Part shown: piece after piece, positions 31,605 to 39,134 of the stretch | Numbering within the stretch: position 1 is the first letter of the stretch | Layout: every line of letters begins with the position of its first letter | Assembly: GCA_902785935.1 (NCBI GenBank) | Contig: CADAAN010000004.1 | Coordinates: forward strand, 1-39,585 | DNA: 39,585 bases | DNA from: an uncultured Pseudomonadota bacterium | GTDB taxonomy: Bacteria; Pseudomonadota; Alphaproteobacteria; RF32; CAG-239 | Direction: 5' to 3' | Program-made: the position numbers and the translations under genes | The notes under the pieces: generated by a model | The model's database searches: none | What the model was told of the DNA's origin: nothing | The model's input: the letters and a program-made list of their open reading frames with translations, nothing else

Positions 31605-33287
31605 ATGACTACAGAATTTAAAATCCCCGAAACAACTGAAAATTTTGAAGAACTCTTGAATGAGCAATTCGGTGACAAAGGTATTGTCGGTACAGTTGTT
31701 AAAGGTACCATTATCCGTGTGACTGATGATTTTGTGACCGTTGATGTCGGTTTGAAGTCCGAAGGTCGTATTCCGCTTCGTGAATTTGGCCAAAATCCGG
31801 AACTCAAAGTCGGCGATCAGGTTGAAGTTTTGGTTGACAGATATGAAGATAAAGACGGCAACATTGTTTTGTCACGTGAAAAAGCACGTCGTGAAGAAGC
31901 TTGGGTTGAGCTTGAAAAATTGATGAATGCCGGTGAACGTGTCAATGGTATCATTTTCGGTCGCGTTAAAGGCGGCTTTACCGTTGATTTGCAAGGTGCT
32001 ATTGCCTTCTTGCCTGGTTCACAAATTGATATTCGCCCGATTAAAGATGTGACACCTTTGATGGGTATTTCTCAACCTTTCCAAATTTTGAAAATGGACA
32101 GAGAACGTGGCAATATTGTTGTTTCACGTCGTGTTGTTTTGGAAGAAACAAGAGCAGAAGCCAGAGCAGAATTGATTGACGCCATTAAAGAAGGTGCCGT
32201 TTTGGATGGTATTGTGAAAAATATCACAGATTATGGTGCATTTGTTGACTTAGGCGGTGTTGACGGTTTGCTCCATGTGACGGATATTTCATGGAAACGC
32301 ATCAATCATCCGGCAGAAGTTTTGAGTGTCGGCCAGACAATTAAAGTCCAAGTGATTAAATTCAATGAAGATACACAGCGCATCAGCCTTGGTATGAAAC
32401 AGCTTGAAAAAGATCCTTGGGAAGGTGTTGAAGAAAAATATCACCTCGGCGATGTGATGAAAGGTATTGTCACAAACATCACGGACTATGGTGCATTTGT
32501 TGAGCTTGAAGACGGTATTGAAGGTTTGGTCCACGTTTCAGAAATGAGCTGGACACGCAAAAACGTTCATCCGGGCAAGATTGTTTCAACATCTGAAGAA
32601 GTTGAAGTTAAAGTTTTGGAAGTTGATCCCGAAAAGAGAAGAATCAGCCTTGGTATCAAACAATGCCAACCCAATCCGTGGGCGGCTTATGTTGAAGAGC
32701 ATCCTGCCGGTTCTGTCATTGAAGGCACAATCAAAAACATTACTGAATTTGGTTTGTTTGTCGGCTTGACGGACGAAATCGACGGTATGATTCACCTTTC
32801 TGATATTGCATGGGGTGAAACAGGCGAAGAAGCTGTCAAAGCTTATGAAAAAGGTCAGGAAATTAAAGCCAAAATCATCGATGTTGATGTTGAAAAAGAG
32901 CGTATCAGCTTGGGTATCAAACAGCTTGATGAAAACAATGCGGCTTTAGCGCTTGAAAACTTGAAGAAAGGTGACATTGTCAGAGCTATTGTCACCGGTG
33001 TTGAAGAAAAAGGCGTTGCTGTCGAAGTTGAGGGCATTCCGGCTTTGATTAAAAAAGCTGACTTGTCAAAAGACAAAGAAGGTCAAGTTTTGGAAAACTA
33101 TCACGAAGGTGATGTTTTAGAGGCAAAGCTTACTTCTGTTGACAGAAAGAACGGCAAACTCGGTGTTTCGGTCAAAGCATTTGAAATTGAAGAAGAAAAG
33201 AAGGCTTTGGAAGAATATTCAAATTCCAATGCTGCCGGAACTTCTTTAGGTGAAGCTTTGGGCGAAGCTTTGAAAAAAGCCAACTAA
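31605..33287 (+). CDS. rpsA: 30S ribosomal protein S1
   Basis: A 560-residue S1 protein with six OB-fold S1 repeats. Representative repeats are GTIIRVTDDFVTVDVG, NGIIFGRVKGGFTVDL, GIVKNITDYGAFVDLGGVDGLLHVTDISW, GIVTNITDYGAFVELEDGIEGLVHVSEMSW, GTIKNITEFGLFVGLTDEIDGMIHLSDIAW, and a divergent sixth (AIVTGVEEKGVAVEVEG). It binds mRNA on the 30S subunit. I start at ATG 31605 (MTTEFKIPE); the ribosome site is weak, as often for rpsA, whose leader usually mediates autogenous control. The cmk and ihfB neighbours seen in many proteobacteria are absent; a strong terminator follows. Confidence 0.96.
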   Translation: MTTEFKIPETTENFEELLNEQFGDKGIVGTVVKGTIIRVTDDFVTVDVGLKSEGRIPLREFGQNPELKVGDQVEVLVDRYEDKDGNIVLSREKARREEAWVELEKLMNAGERVNGIIFGRVKGGFTVDLQGAIAFLPGSQIDIRPIKDVTPLMGISQPFQILKMDRERGNIVVSRRVVLEETRAEARAELIDAIKEGAVLDGIVKNITDYGAFVDLGGVDGLLHVTDISWKRINHPAEVLSVGQTIKVQVIKFNEDTQRISLGMKQLEKDPWEGVEEKYHLGDVMKGIVTNITDYGAFVELEDGIEGLVHVSEMSWTRKNVHPGKIVSTSEEVEVKVLEVDPEKRRISLGIKQCQPNPWAAYVEEHPAGSVIEGTIKNITEFGLFVGLTDEIDGMIHLSDIAWGETGEEAVKAYEKGQEIKAKIIDVDVEKERISLGIKQLDENNAALALENLKKGDIVRAIVTGVEEKGVAVEVEGIPALIKKADLSKDKEGQVLENYHEGDVLEAKLTSVDRKNGKLGVSVKAFEIEEEKKALEEYSNSNAAGTSLGEALGEALKKAN

Positions 33288-33312
33288 AAGCTTGGTGTTT
33301 TAAGCCAAAAAA

Positions 33313-33345
33313 AGTCGCGCTTATCAGGCGCGGCTTTCTTTTTAT
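33313..33345 (+). terminator. rpsA terminator
   Basis: AGTCGCGC (33313-33320) pairs with GCGCGGCT (33328-33335), followed by a T-rich tail. On the other strand the A-run gives a U-tract, so it may also end the small minus-strand gene that follows. Confidence 0.85.
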
Positions 33346-33355
33346 GAATATTATC

Positions 33356-33739
33356 TTAATGACGATGTTTATGGCCGCCGTGGTGTTTTATTTGAACAGG
33401 TGCTTTTATTTTGTGGTGATGGTGGTGAGATTTATAACCATCATATAAAATTGCGCCGACCATAGCCGTTGTGATACCGGCTAAGATGGCGGAGCCCGTT
33501 GAATAGTCGTCGTAATAATAATTGTTTGTCTGTGTAGGATACTGCCGCACAACCGTCAATGCCGGTGATGTTGTTGTCGTGACAGTGTGGCTTAAAACAG
33601 CGGGTTGCGATACGCTTGTAACGGTATTTGTCGTCATTTGACGTGTGACATACCCGTTGTCATCAATAACGACAATTGTTTCAGCCATTGTGCTTGTTGC
33701 ATAAAGCATAAATGCAAGTGTATAAAAAAGTTTTTTCAT
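33356..33739 (-). CDS. Small exported His-rich protein
   Basis: A 127-residue protein with a GAGG ribosome site and signal peptide (KLFYTLAFMLYATSTMAE). The mature part is Thr/Val-rich. It has one hydrophobic glycine-containing segment (GSAILAGITTAMVGAILYDG, about residues 80-99), then a C-terminal tail rich in histidine and lysine (HHHHHK, KHHGGHKHRH). The tail suggests binding of a divalent metal such as zinc, nickel or copper, or simply a charged surface, and the helix may insert in a membrane. Family not recognised. Its stop is just past the rpsA terminator. Confidence 0.6.
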   Translation of the reverse strand: MKKLFYTLAFMLYATSTMAETIVVIDDNGYVTRQMTTNTVTSVSQPAVLSHTVTTTTSPALTVVRQYPTQTNNYYYDDYSTGSAILAGITTAMVGAILYDGYKSHHHHHKIKAPVQIKHHGGHKHRH

Positions 33740-33815
33740 TTTAACCTCATATAAAAATGTTTCAACAATCTATAAAACGAAAAAACTTTTGTTTGCGTTC
33801 ATTTTTTTATACAAA

Positions 33816-34943
33816 TCAGCGATAGCGAATTGAAAAAGTGTTTGTCTTGCCGGCGACGGCATTTGCCTCGTCAATGGTATAAATACGCTTGTTTTTGTAA
33901 CCGAGAAATGTCCCATCTGCATCATAATATGTTGTGCTGCCATCTTCATTTTTTGTGGTATAAGGATATCCGAAACCGATGCCGTGTTCATAGCCGTAAG
34001 CTTTACAAGCCGCAATGTTGTTGCATACCAATTTTTGGTTTGCCATATTGATTAAATCAAGGCAATCGCTTTGAGTTTTGCAAAGGCTGCCGCCGGCCAT
34101 CGATAAAGCTTTAGCGCTTTTATACGCTATAGCTTTGGTTTGGCAAGCTTCCAAAGTTTCGCATCCTTCTTCAGTCCCGCCGGCAGACATTGTTTCAGGT
34201 GAGGAATAAAAACTGTCACCAACGCGATAAACTCCATTCATATCTTTTGTATAGTTGATGATGTTGACAGCTTCCTCGTTTTGCCCTTTATTTGTGCAGT
34301 CCACGTCTGTTTGGCAATAAATCTGTATAGGAACCTGATATTCTCCGTTACTTCTTTGCCCGGTCATCCATTCACCCATCCCTATTTTTAAGAATGCATT
34401 CTCTGCGATGGTTGGTGTACCTTCAATTACCAAAGAAGTAATTGTTGCATCAGTGAATGCTTCACTTTCAATTCTTGTAACACTTTCCGGAATGACAAGT
34501 GTCATCGTTTTTCCAAAATAAGGCGACCATGAAAAAGCGTTTTTACCAATATTTGTTAGAGAATCGGGAATATTGACGCTTTGAAGGTTATAACAGCTAT
34601 CCACTGCGGCATAACCAATAGAAGTGACAGAATCTGCAATACTTAAACTTTCTATAGAAGAGTATTCAAAGGCACGTTCACCGATATTTTTTATTCCGGA
34701 AACAACAACAGATGTATAATCATTTCCCCATGGTACATCTATTGTCCAACGTGTCAAAGGAGTATAATCTTTCATTTCTCCTGTACCTGTAATTTGGAGT
34801 TCTGAGCCATTTCGGCGGGCCGTACATAAATCATTTGCTGTTTTGCCGCAATCCCAACAATTTTCTTCATCCACCCCGCAATCATTGGCGGCATTTGCAT
34901 TAAAACTTAATACTAAACCAAACATCAAAGTCCATTTTCTCAT
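33816..34943 (-). CDS. BspA-like leucine-rich repeat surface protein (second)
   Basis: Start at the ATG at 34943 (RKWTLMFGLVLSFNANAA, signal peptide) behind GGAG; 375 residues, nearly the length of the first. The repeat part is shorter and more diverged (IESLSIADSVTSIGYAAVDS, LQSVNIPDSLTNIGKNAF, LVIPESVTRIESEAF, LVIEGTPTIAENAF). Then comes a Cys-containing segment (CQTDVDCTNKG, GCETLEACQTKA, LCKTQSDCLDLINMANQKLVCNNIAACKAYG). The C-terminus repeats the KRIYTIDEAN...VAGK...IRYR ending of the other protein. Leader RNA C lies directly upstream. Confidence 0.82.
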   Translation of the reverse strand: MRKWTLMFGLVLSFNANAANDCGVDEENCWDCGKTANDLCTARRNGSELQITGTGEMKDYTPLTRWTIDVPWGNDYTSVVVSGIKNIGERAFEYSSIESLSIADSVTSIGYAAVDSCYNLQSVNIPDSLTNIGKNAFSWSPYFGKTMTLVIPESVTRIESEAFTDATITSLVIEGTPTIAENAFLKIGMGEWMTGQRSNGEYQVPIQIYCQTDVDCTNKGQNEEAVNIINYTKDMNGVYRVGDSFYSSPETMSAGGTEEGCETLEACQTKAIAYKSAKALSMAGGSLCKTQSDCLDLINMANQKLVCNNIAACKAYGYEHGIGFGYPYTTKNEDGSTTYYDADGTFLGYKNKRIYTIDEANAVAGKTNTFSIRYR

Positions 34944-34976
34944 AATATTTTCTCCAAAAAAAATTGTTAACACCAT

Positions 34977-35212
34977 AAAAAAAACCACTCTTTCGAGCGG
35001 CAGGGGAGTTGAACAATCACGTTTAGCGAAATGACTCTTATGACCTTTAGCTTTTTGACAAGCCTGAACATACGTCACAAGCTCCCCGCCTTGCGGGGAA
35101 TTTAAATACCAAAAAAAGGCATCCTAAACGGATACCATTTCTGGTATCGCTAAACTAAAGAGCCGTTCAAAGCCCCGAACCTCTCGGTTCTCGATGAAAT
35201 TTCTTTCATCGT
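34977..35212 (-). ncRNA. Structured leader RNA, copy C
   Basis: Minus-strand transcript starting near 35212. The 5' hairpins are CGATGAAA/TTTCATCG and GAACC/GGTTC. The closing helix is GTTTAGCG with CGCTAAAC (8 bp). Inside are GATACC/GGTATC, ATGCC/GGTAT, CCCCGC/GCGGGG and a GTGAC/GTCAT arm holding GCTT/AAGC. The G/C hairpin's 3' strand GGGGAG can pair instead with CTCCCC (plus-strand 35003-35008). A terminator follows, CCGCTC with GAGTGG (35000-34995 and 34990-34985), then eight U. The gene starts 34 bases later. Copies C and D share the two extra inner hairpins and the AAAGGTCAT..GAGTCATTT core. Confidence 0.65.
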
Positions 35213-35218
35213 GGTTTT

Positions 35219-35247
35219 ATTTTAGCAAACAAATTCGGCTTTGTAAA
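35219..35247 (-). promoter_or_regulatory. Promoter of leader RNA C
   Basis: On the minus strand: TTTACA (35247-35242), 17 bases, TAAAAT (35224-35219), with the first hairpin of the leader beginning about ten bases later. Confidence 0.65.
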
Positions 35248-35394
35248 GAAATTTTTTTCGCAACAAAAACACAAAATATATGACTTTAGATATATCAACA
35301 AATTTTTCAATTTTTTTTCGCCTTACATACAGCGTGCATATCGCCGAATTATATAAGAACAAACCAAGAACAGTTAATAAAATCCTAAAATTTT

Positions 35395-35428
35395 CCATTG
35401 ATTCCCATAAAATACCATGATATACCAT
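35395..35428. promoter_or_regulatory. MraZ operator: four ATGG boxes at 10-bp spacing
   Basis: CCAT occurs at 35395, 35405, 35415 and 35425, exactly one helical turn apart; on the minus strand this is ATGG-N6 repeated four times. MraZ proteins are known to bind tandem short direct repeats (TGGGN with 5-bp gaps in E. coli, hence a 10-bp period) upstream of their own gene. The array ends 35 bases before the mraZ start, as expected for autorepression. Confidence 0.75.
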
Positions 35429-35463
35429 AAACATTGTTTGATTTAAGAAAAAGGAAGTCATCG

Positions 35464-35937
35464 GTGAGAAAGACATTTCTCTTTTTAGATACTGTATTTA
35501 ACAAGGTTGATTCGAAGGGCAGAGTTTCGCTTCCTGCCGATTATCGTGCCATTGTTAAAGAGTTGTCATCCGAGATTGTTTGTTATCGCAGCTTAACTTC
35601 GCCTTGTATTGAGGGCTGTGCGGAAGATTTGCTTGAAAAGCTGGCTTCTGAAATTGAAGATTCCAATGACTTTTTTTCTGAAACACAAGATGATTTAACA
35701 AACCTTATTTTCGGTGATGCAAAGCGTTTTACGTTTGATAGTACGGGGCGCATCGTCTTGTCCGAAAAACTCTTAAAACATGCAGACATTACAGATACGG
35801 CTGTTTTTGTCGGTAAAGGACGCAAATTTCAAATTTGGTCGCCTGAAAATTGGGCCAAAGAAGAAGCACGCATCCGTCAAAAAGTTTTGCAGACAAGGCC
35901 GGTTTTAAACGCCAAAAAAACGGGAGATCAAGCCTGA
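35464..35937 (+). CDS. mraZ: MraZ transcriptional regulator
   Basis: I start at GTG 35464, eight bases behind AAAGGAAG, giving 157 residues. Two AbrB-like swapped-hairpin halves are seen: FNKVDSKGRVSLPADYRA near the N-terminus and RFTFDSTGRIVLSEKLLKHADI near residue 95. MraZ forms a ring and represses the division/cell-wall cluster, including its own promoter. It heads mraZ-rsmH-ftsL-ftsI, and the next start codon is one base past its stop. The CCAT array upstream is its likely operator. Confidence 0.92.
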   Translation: MRKTFLFLDTVFNKVDSKGRVSLPADYRAIVKELSSEIVCYRSLTSPCIEGCAEDLLEKLASEIEDSNDFFSETQDDLTNLIFGDAKRFTFDSTGRIVLSEKLLKHADITDTAVFVGKGRKFQIWSPENWAKEEARIRQKVLQTRPVLNAKKTGDQA

Positions 35938-35938
35938 A

Positions 35939-36859
35939 ATGAATGAAGTGCAAAGACATATTCCCGTTATGCTTTCCGAAGTCTTAGATGCCCTAAACGT
36001 CATTGATGGCGGGGTGTATGTCGATGCAACATTCGGTTTTGGCGGATACAGCGCGGCCATCCTTGATAAAGCAAAATGCAAGGTGATTGCGCTTGATCGT
36101 GATCCGACGGTTTTATCGCGCGCACAAGAGTATAAAGCTAAATATCATGAACGTTTTGAATTTCATCAAACCCGTTTTTCTTGCCTTCAAGAGTTTGTCA
36201 AAGAAAAAGTCGATGGCGTGGTTTTTGATATCGGCGTCTCGTCGATGCAAATTGACGATGCCGAGCGTGGTTTTTCTTTTTTGAAAACAGCCAAGCTTGA
36301 TATGCGCATGTCAAAAGAGGGCATAAGCGCTTATGATCTTGTCAACACACTTGATGAAAACGAACTTGCCGATATTTTATACCACTTCGGAGAAGAAAAA
36401 AAATCGCGCCAAATTGCCCGTAAAATAGCATTATATCGGCAAGAAAAACCGATTGAAACAACAACGGAGCTTGCAAATATCATTTATCAGGTTATCTATA
36501 AAAAAACGGGACATCCTGATCCTGCAACACGCACGTTTCAGGCCTTGCGGATTGCGGTTAATGATGAGCTTTGTGAACTCAAACAAGCCCTTGAGGCATC
36601 AAAAAATCTTTTAAAGCCTGAAGGACGCTTGGTTGTTGTTGATTTTCATTCTTTGGAAGATCGAATCGTCAAAACTTTTTTCAAAGAAAATACGGTTCAA
36701 AAAGTACATGTTTCACGTTATAAAAAAGAATTGCCAAGCGATGATAAGGCATTTTGTTTTGCATCTGACGTGATTTTGCCCTCAAAAGAAGAAACAGATT
36801 TTAACCCGCGCGCGCATTCGGCAAAAATGCGTTTTGCAATCAAAAGCAAAGGAGAATAA
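35939..36859 (+). CDS. rsmH: 16S rRNA m4C1402 methyltransferase RsmH (MraW)
   Basis: A 306-residue AdoMet-dependent methyltransferase acting on N4 of C1402 in 16S rRNA. The N-terminal HIPVMLSEVLDAL, motif I YVDATFGFGGYSAAIL, the VDGVVFDIGVSSMQIDDAERGFSF block (including the SSMQ family phrase), RTFQALRIAVNDEL and VVDFHSLEDRIVK are all present. Length and order are normal. It is translated right behind mraZ and followed by ftsL. Confidence 0.95.
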   Translation: MNEVQRHIPVMLSEVLDALNVIDGGVYVDATFGFGGYSAAILDKAKCKVIALDRDPTVLSRAQEYKAKYHERFEFHQTRFSCLQEFVKEKVDGVVFDIGVSSMQIDDAERGFSFLKTAKLDMRMSKEGISAYDLVNTLDENELADILYHFGEEKKSRQIARKIALYRQEKPIETTTELANIIYQVIYKKTGHPDPATRTFQALRIAVNDELCELKQALEASKNLLKPEGRLVVVDFHSLEDRIVKTFFKENTVQKVHVSRYKKELPSDDKAFCFASDVILPSKEETDFNPRAHSAKMRFAIKSKGE

Positions 36860-36862
36860 GAA

Positions 36863-37219
36863 ATGGTTAGTACAAAGACAGCTTTAAGTGCATTGTGGCT
36901 CACATTAACATGCTTTGTGATTTTCGGATGTTTTATTTTGAAAAATCAGGTGCATGATTTAGAGCGCGAGTTGTCACGTATCAATCAAAATATTGCTCAG
37001 GATGTTAAAAATATTCATGTCTTAAAGGCTGAATGGGGGCGCCTTAACACGCCGGAACGCTTGAGAAAACTTGCAATGGAGCATGGTTCTTTAAATAAAA
37101 TCAGAGCTGAACAAATTATTAACTATTCTGCGTTACCATTTGAAAACGAATCGTCATCAATCGCTGTCGCGAAAAACGGTTCAAAGGAATATAAAAAACT
37201 GGTCAAACAGGAACGTTAA
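36863..37219 (+). CDS. ftsL: Cell division protein FtsL
   Basis: A 118-residue bitopic membrane protein. One transmembrane helix (LSALWLTLTCFVIFGCFIL, residues about 7-25) is followed by a periplasmic heptad coiled coil (HDLERELSRINQNIAQDVKNIHVLKAEWGRL) and TPERLRKLAMEHG, the typical FtsL/LytB-like end. Members pair with FtsB and FtsQ to activate FtsWI. The call rests on these features and on its place between rsmH and ftsI. Confidence 0.88.
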   Translation: MVSTKTALSALWLTLTCFVIFGCFILKNQVHDLERELSRINQNIAQDVKNIHVLKAEWGRLNTPERLRKLAMEHGSLNKIRAEQIINYSALPFENESSSIAVAKNGSKEYKKLVKQER

Positions 37220-37231
37220 TCGAGAAAAAAA

Positions 37232-38980
37232 GTGCTTTCGGTCAGCTTGTCTAAAAAAAATCCGCGTTCATACGAGCTCAAACCTGAAGAAGGTGTGAGG
37301 TTGACTGAAGGTTTGTTTGAAGAAAATTATAACACTTCCGCCGTGCAAACGACAAAAGCACGTATGCCGTTTGCGGTTGCGGGGTTTTTGGCAATTTATC
37401 TTTTGATTGCGGTGCGCGTATTTATGGTTTGTCTGCCCGGCGGAATTAAAATCAGTTTGCCGACAGATGATTTTTCCGAGCGTGAAATTGATGTCAATGC
37501 ACCGATTTCAAGAGCCGATATCGTCGACAGAAACGGTTTGATGATTGCAACCTCTTTGCCGACGGTCAATTTATACGCCAATCCCAAAAAAATCCAAAAT
37601 CCGAAAGATGCCGCAGAAAAGCTGGCTAAGATTTTTCCTGAAATCGGGTACGACAATCTTTATGCAAAATTGACAAAAGAGCGTTGTTCGTTTTCGATGA
37701 TTAAGCATGATTTGTCGCCTGCCAAACAGGCACAGGTCAATGCTTTGGGTATACCGGCTTTAGAGTTTCAGGAAAGCGAAAAACGTGTTTATTTGCACAA
37801 TAATTTATTTGCCCACGTCTTGGGTTATACAAATGTTGATAATGTCGGACAAGCAGGTATTGAAAAATTTATGGGCGATCGTTTAACAAAATCTGCCGAG
37901 CCGCTGAAATTGACACTTGATATGGGTGTTCAGGATACGGTGCATGAAGAGCTTTCAAAAGCGATGGAAAAATTTCAGGCCGTCGGTGCAGCGGCAATTT
38001 TGATGGATGTTAATACCGGCGAGGTTATTTCGATGGTCTCACTGCCTGATTTTAACCCGAATGTTGAAATTCCGGTCGGACAGAAGGCTTTGTTTAATTT
38101 TCCGACACTGGGTACGTATGAGCCCGGTTCTGTTTTTAAAACATTTAATACAGCACTTGGGTTAGAAAGCGGAAAAGTTAAGGTTTCAGACAAATTTGAT
38201 GCCACAAAACCGATTGTTGTTCAAAAGCGTAAAATCAGCGATTTTCACGGTGAAAACAGATGGCTTACCGTCGGTGAAATTTTAATTCACTCTTCAAACA
38301 TCGGCTCGGTACAGCTTGTCAGCCGCGTGGGCAGAGAAGATCAGCGTAAGTTTTTGGAAAATCTCGGCTTTTTTGAACGCATCAAAGGTTTGGAAATTTC
38401 AGATTCGGAAAAAGCTAGACCGCAGTTCCAGAGCAAAAAAAATTGGACAGATATTACCATGGCAACCGTATCTTACGGACATGGTATATCCGTTACACCG
38501 ATGCACGTGATTACGGCATTTTCGGCCTTGATGAACGGCGGTATTTATCACGAACCGACTTTGATTAAATCAGATGAGCGCAGGCTTTCGCGCCGTGTGC
38601 TCTCAGAGCGTACTTCGGAACAAATGCGCCCGCTTTTGAGAGATGTTGTGCTTTATGGTTCGGGCAAAAAAGCCGAAGTGCCGGGGTATGAAGTCGCAGG
38701 CAAGACAGGTACGGCAGAAAAAGCCGTTAAAGGCGGGTATGCCAAAAAGCGTGTGACAAACTCATTTTTATCAGCATTTCCGGCCTCAAATCCGAAATAT
38801 GCCCTGCTCGTTGTGATAGACGAACCGAAAGGTATTAAAGAAACTTGGAATTTTATTACATCGGGCTGGAACGCCGCACCGACAGCCGGCAAAATCATTG
38901 CCGCCGTTGCACCGCAACTCGGACTTAAAGCCAATTTTGATATCGAAACGCAGCGTGCGCATGTCAAAGCCGTACAATAG
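37232..38980 (+). CDS. ftsI: Division transpeptidase FtsI (PBP3)
   Basis: A 582-residue class B penicillin-binding protein that crosslinks septal peptidoglycan with FtsW. It has a short cytoplasmic tail, a single membrane helix (FAVAGFLAIYLLIAVRVFMVCL), a dimerisation/pedestal domain (ISRADIVDRNGLMIATSLP), and a transpeptidase domain with SVFK (catalytic serine), SSN (HSSNIGSVQL) and KTGT (AGKTGTAEKA). I use GTG 37232 as start, 12 bases behind ftsL. In most bacteria murE and the rest of the cluster would follow; here dnaK does. Confidence 0.94.
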   Translation: MLSVSLSKKNPRSYELKPEEGVRLTEGLFEENYNTSAVQTTKARMPFAVAGFLAIYLLIAVRVFMVCLPGGIKISLPTDDFSEREIDVNAPISRADIVDRNGLMIATSLPTVNLYANPKKIQNPKDAAEKLAKIFPEIGYDNLYAKLTKERCSFSMIKHDLSPAKQAQVNALGIPALEFQESEKRVYLHNNLFAHVLGYTNVDNVGQAGIEKFMGDRLTKSAEPLKLTLDMGVQDTVHEELSKAMEKFQAVGAAAILMDVNTGEVISMVSLPDFNPNVEIPVGQKALFNFPTLGTYEPGSVFKTFNTALGLESGKVKVSDKFDATKPIVVQKRKISDFHGENRWLTVGEILIHSSNIGSVQLVSRVGREDQRKFLENLGFFERIKGLEISDSEKARPQFQSKKNWTDITMATVSYGHGISVTPMHVITAFSALMNGGIYHEPTLIKSDERRLSRRVLSERTSEQMRPLLRDVVLYGSGKKAEVPGYEVAGKTGTAEKAVKGGYAKKRVTNSFLSAFPASNPKYALLVVIDEPKGIKETWNFITSGWNAAPTAGKIIAAVAPQLGLKANFDIETQRAHVKAVQ

Positions 38981-39057
38981 TTTTTTATAAAATATTGTCT
39001 TTCCGCGGTTCAAGGCAGATTATTTATTACGAAAATAAAATTTTTTTTAAATGACCT

Positions 39058-39086
39058 CTTGCACATCAAAAAAGTGCTTCCTATAT
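39058..39086 (+). promoter_or_regulatory. Possible RpoH-type heat-shock promoter of dnaK
   Basis: CTTGCA (39058-39063), 16 bases, CCTATAT (39080-39086). The pattern resembles alphaproteobacterial RpoH promoters (CTTG...CYTATNT) and sits about 48 bases before dnaK. Based on two short boxes only. Confidence 0.5.
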
Positions 39087-39134
39087 AACCTTTTAGAAAT
39101 TGGATTGAATACAATTAAAAAGGATTAAAATAAA

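Noticed and set aside
34977-35212. Known riboswitch classes (cyclic-di-GMP, TPP, cobalamin, SAM, T-box) for the leader RNAs
   Set aside because: None of the conserved core phrases of these classes that I know can be found in any of the four copies.
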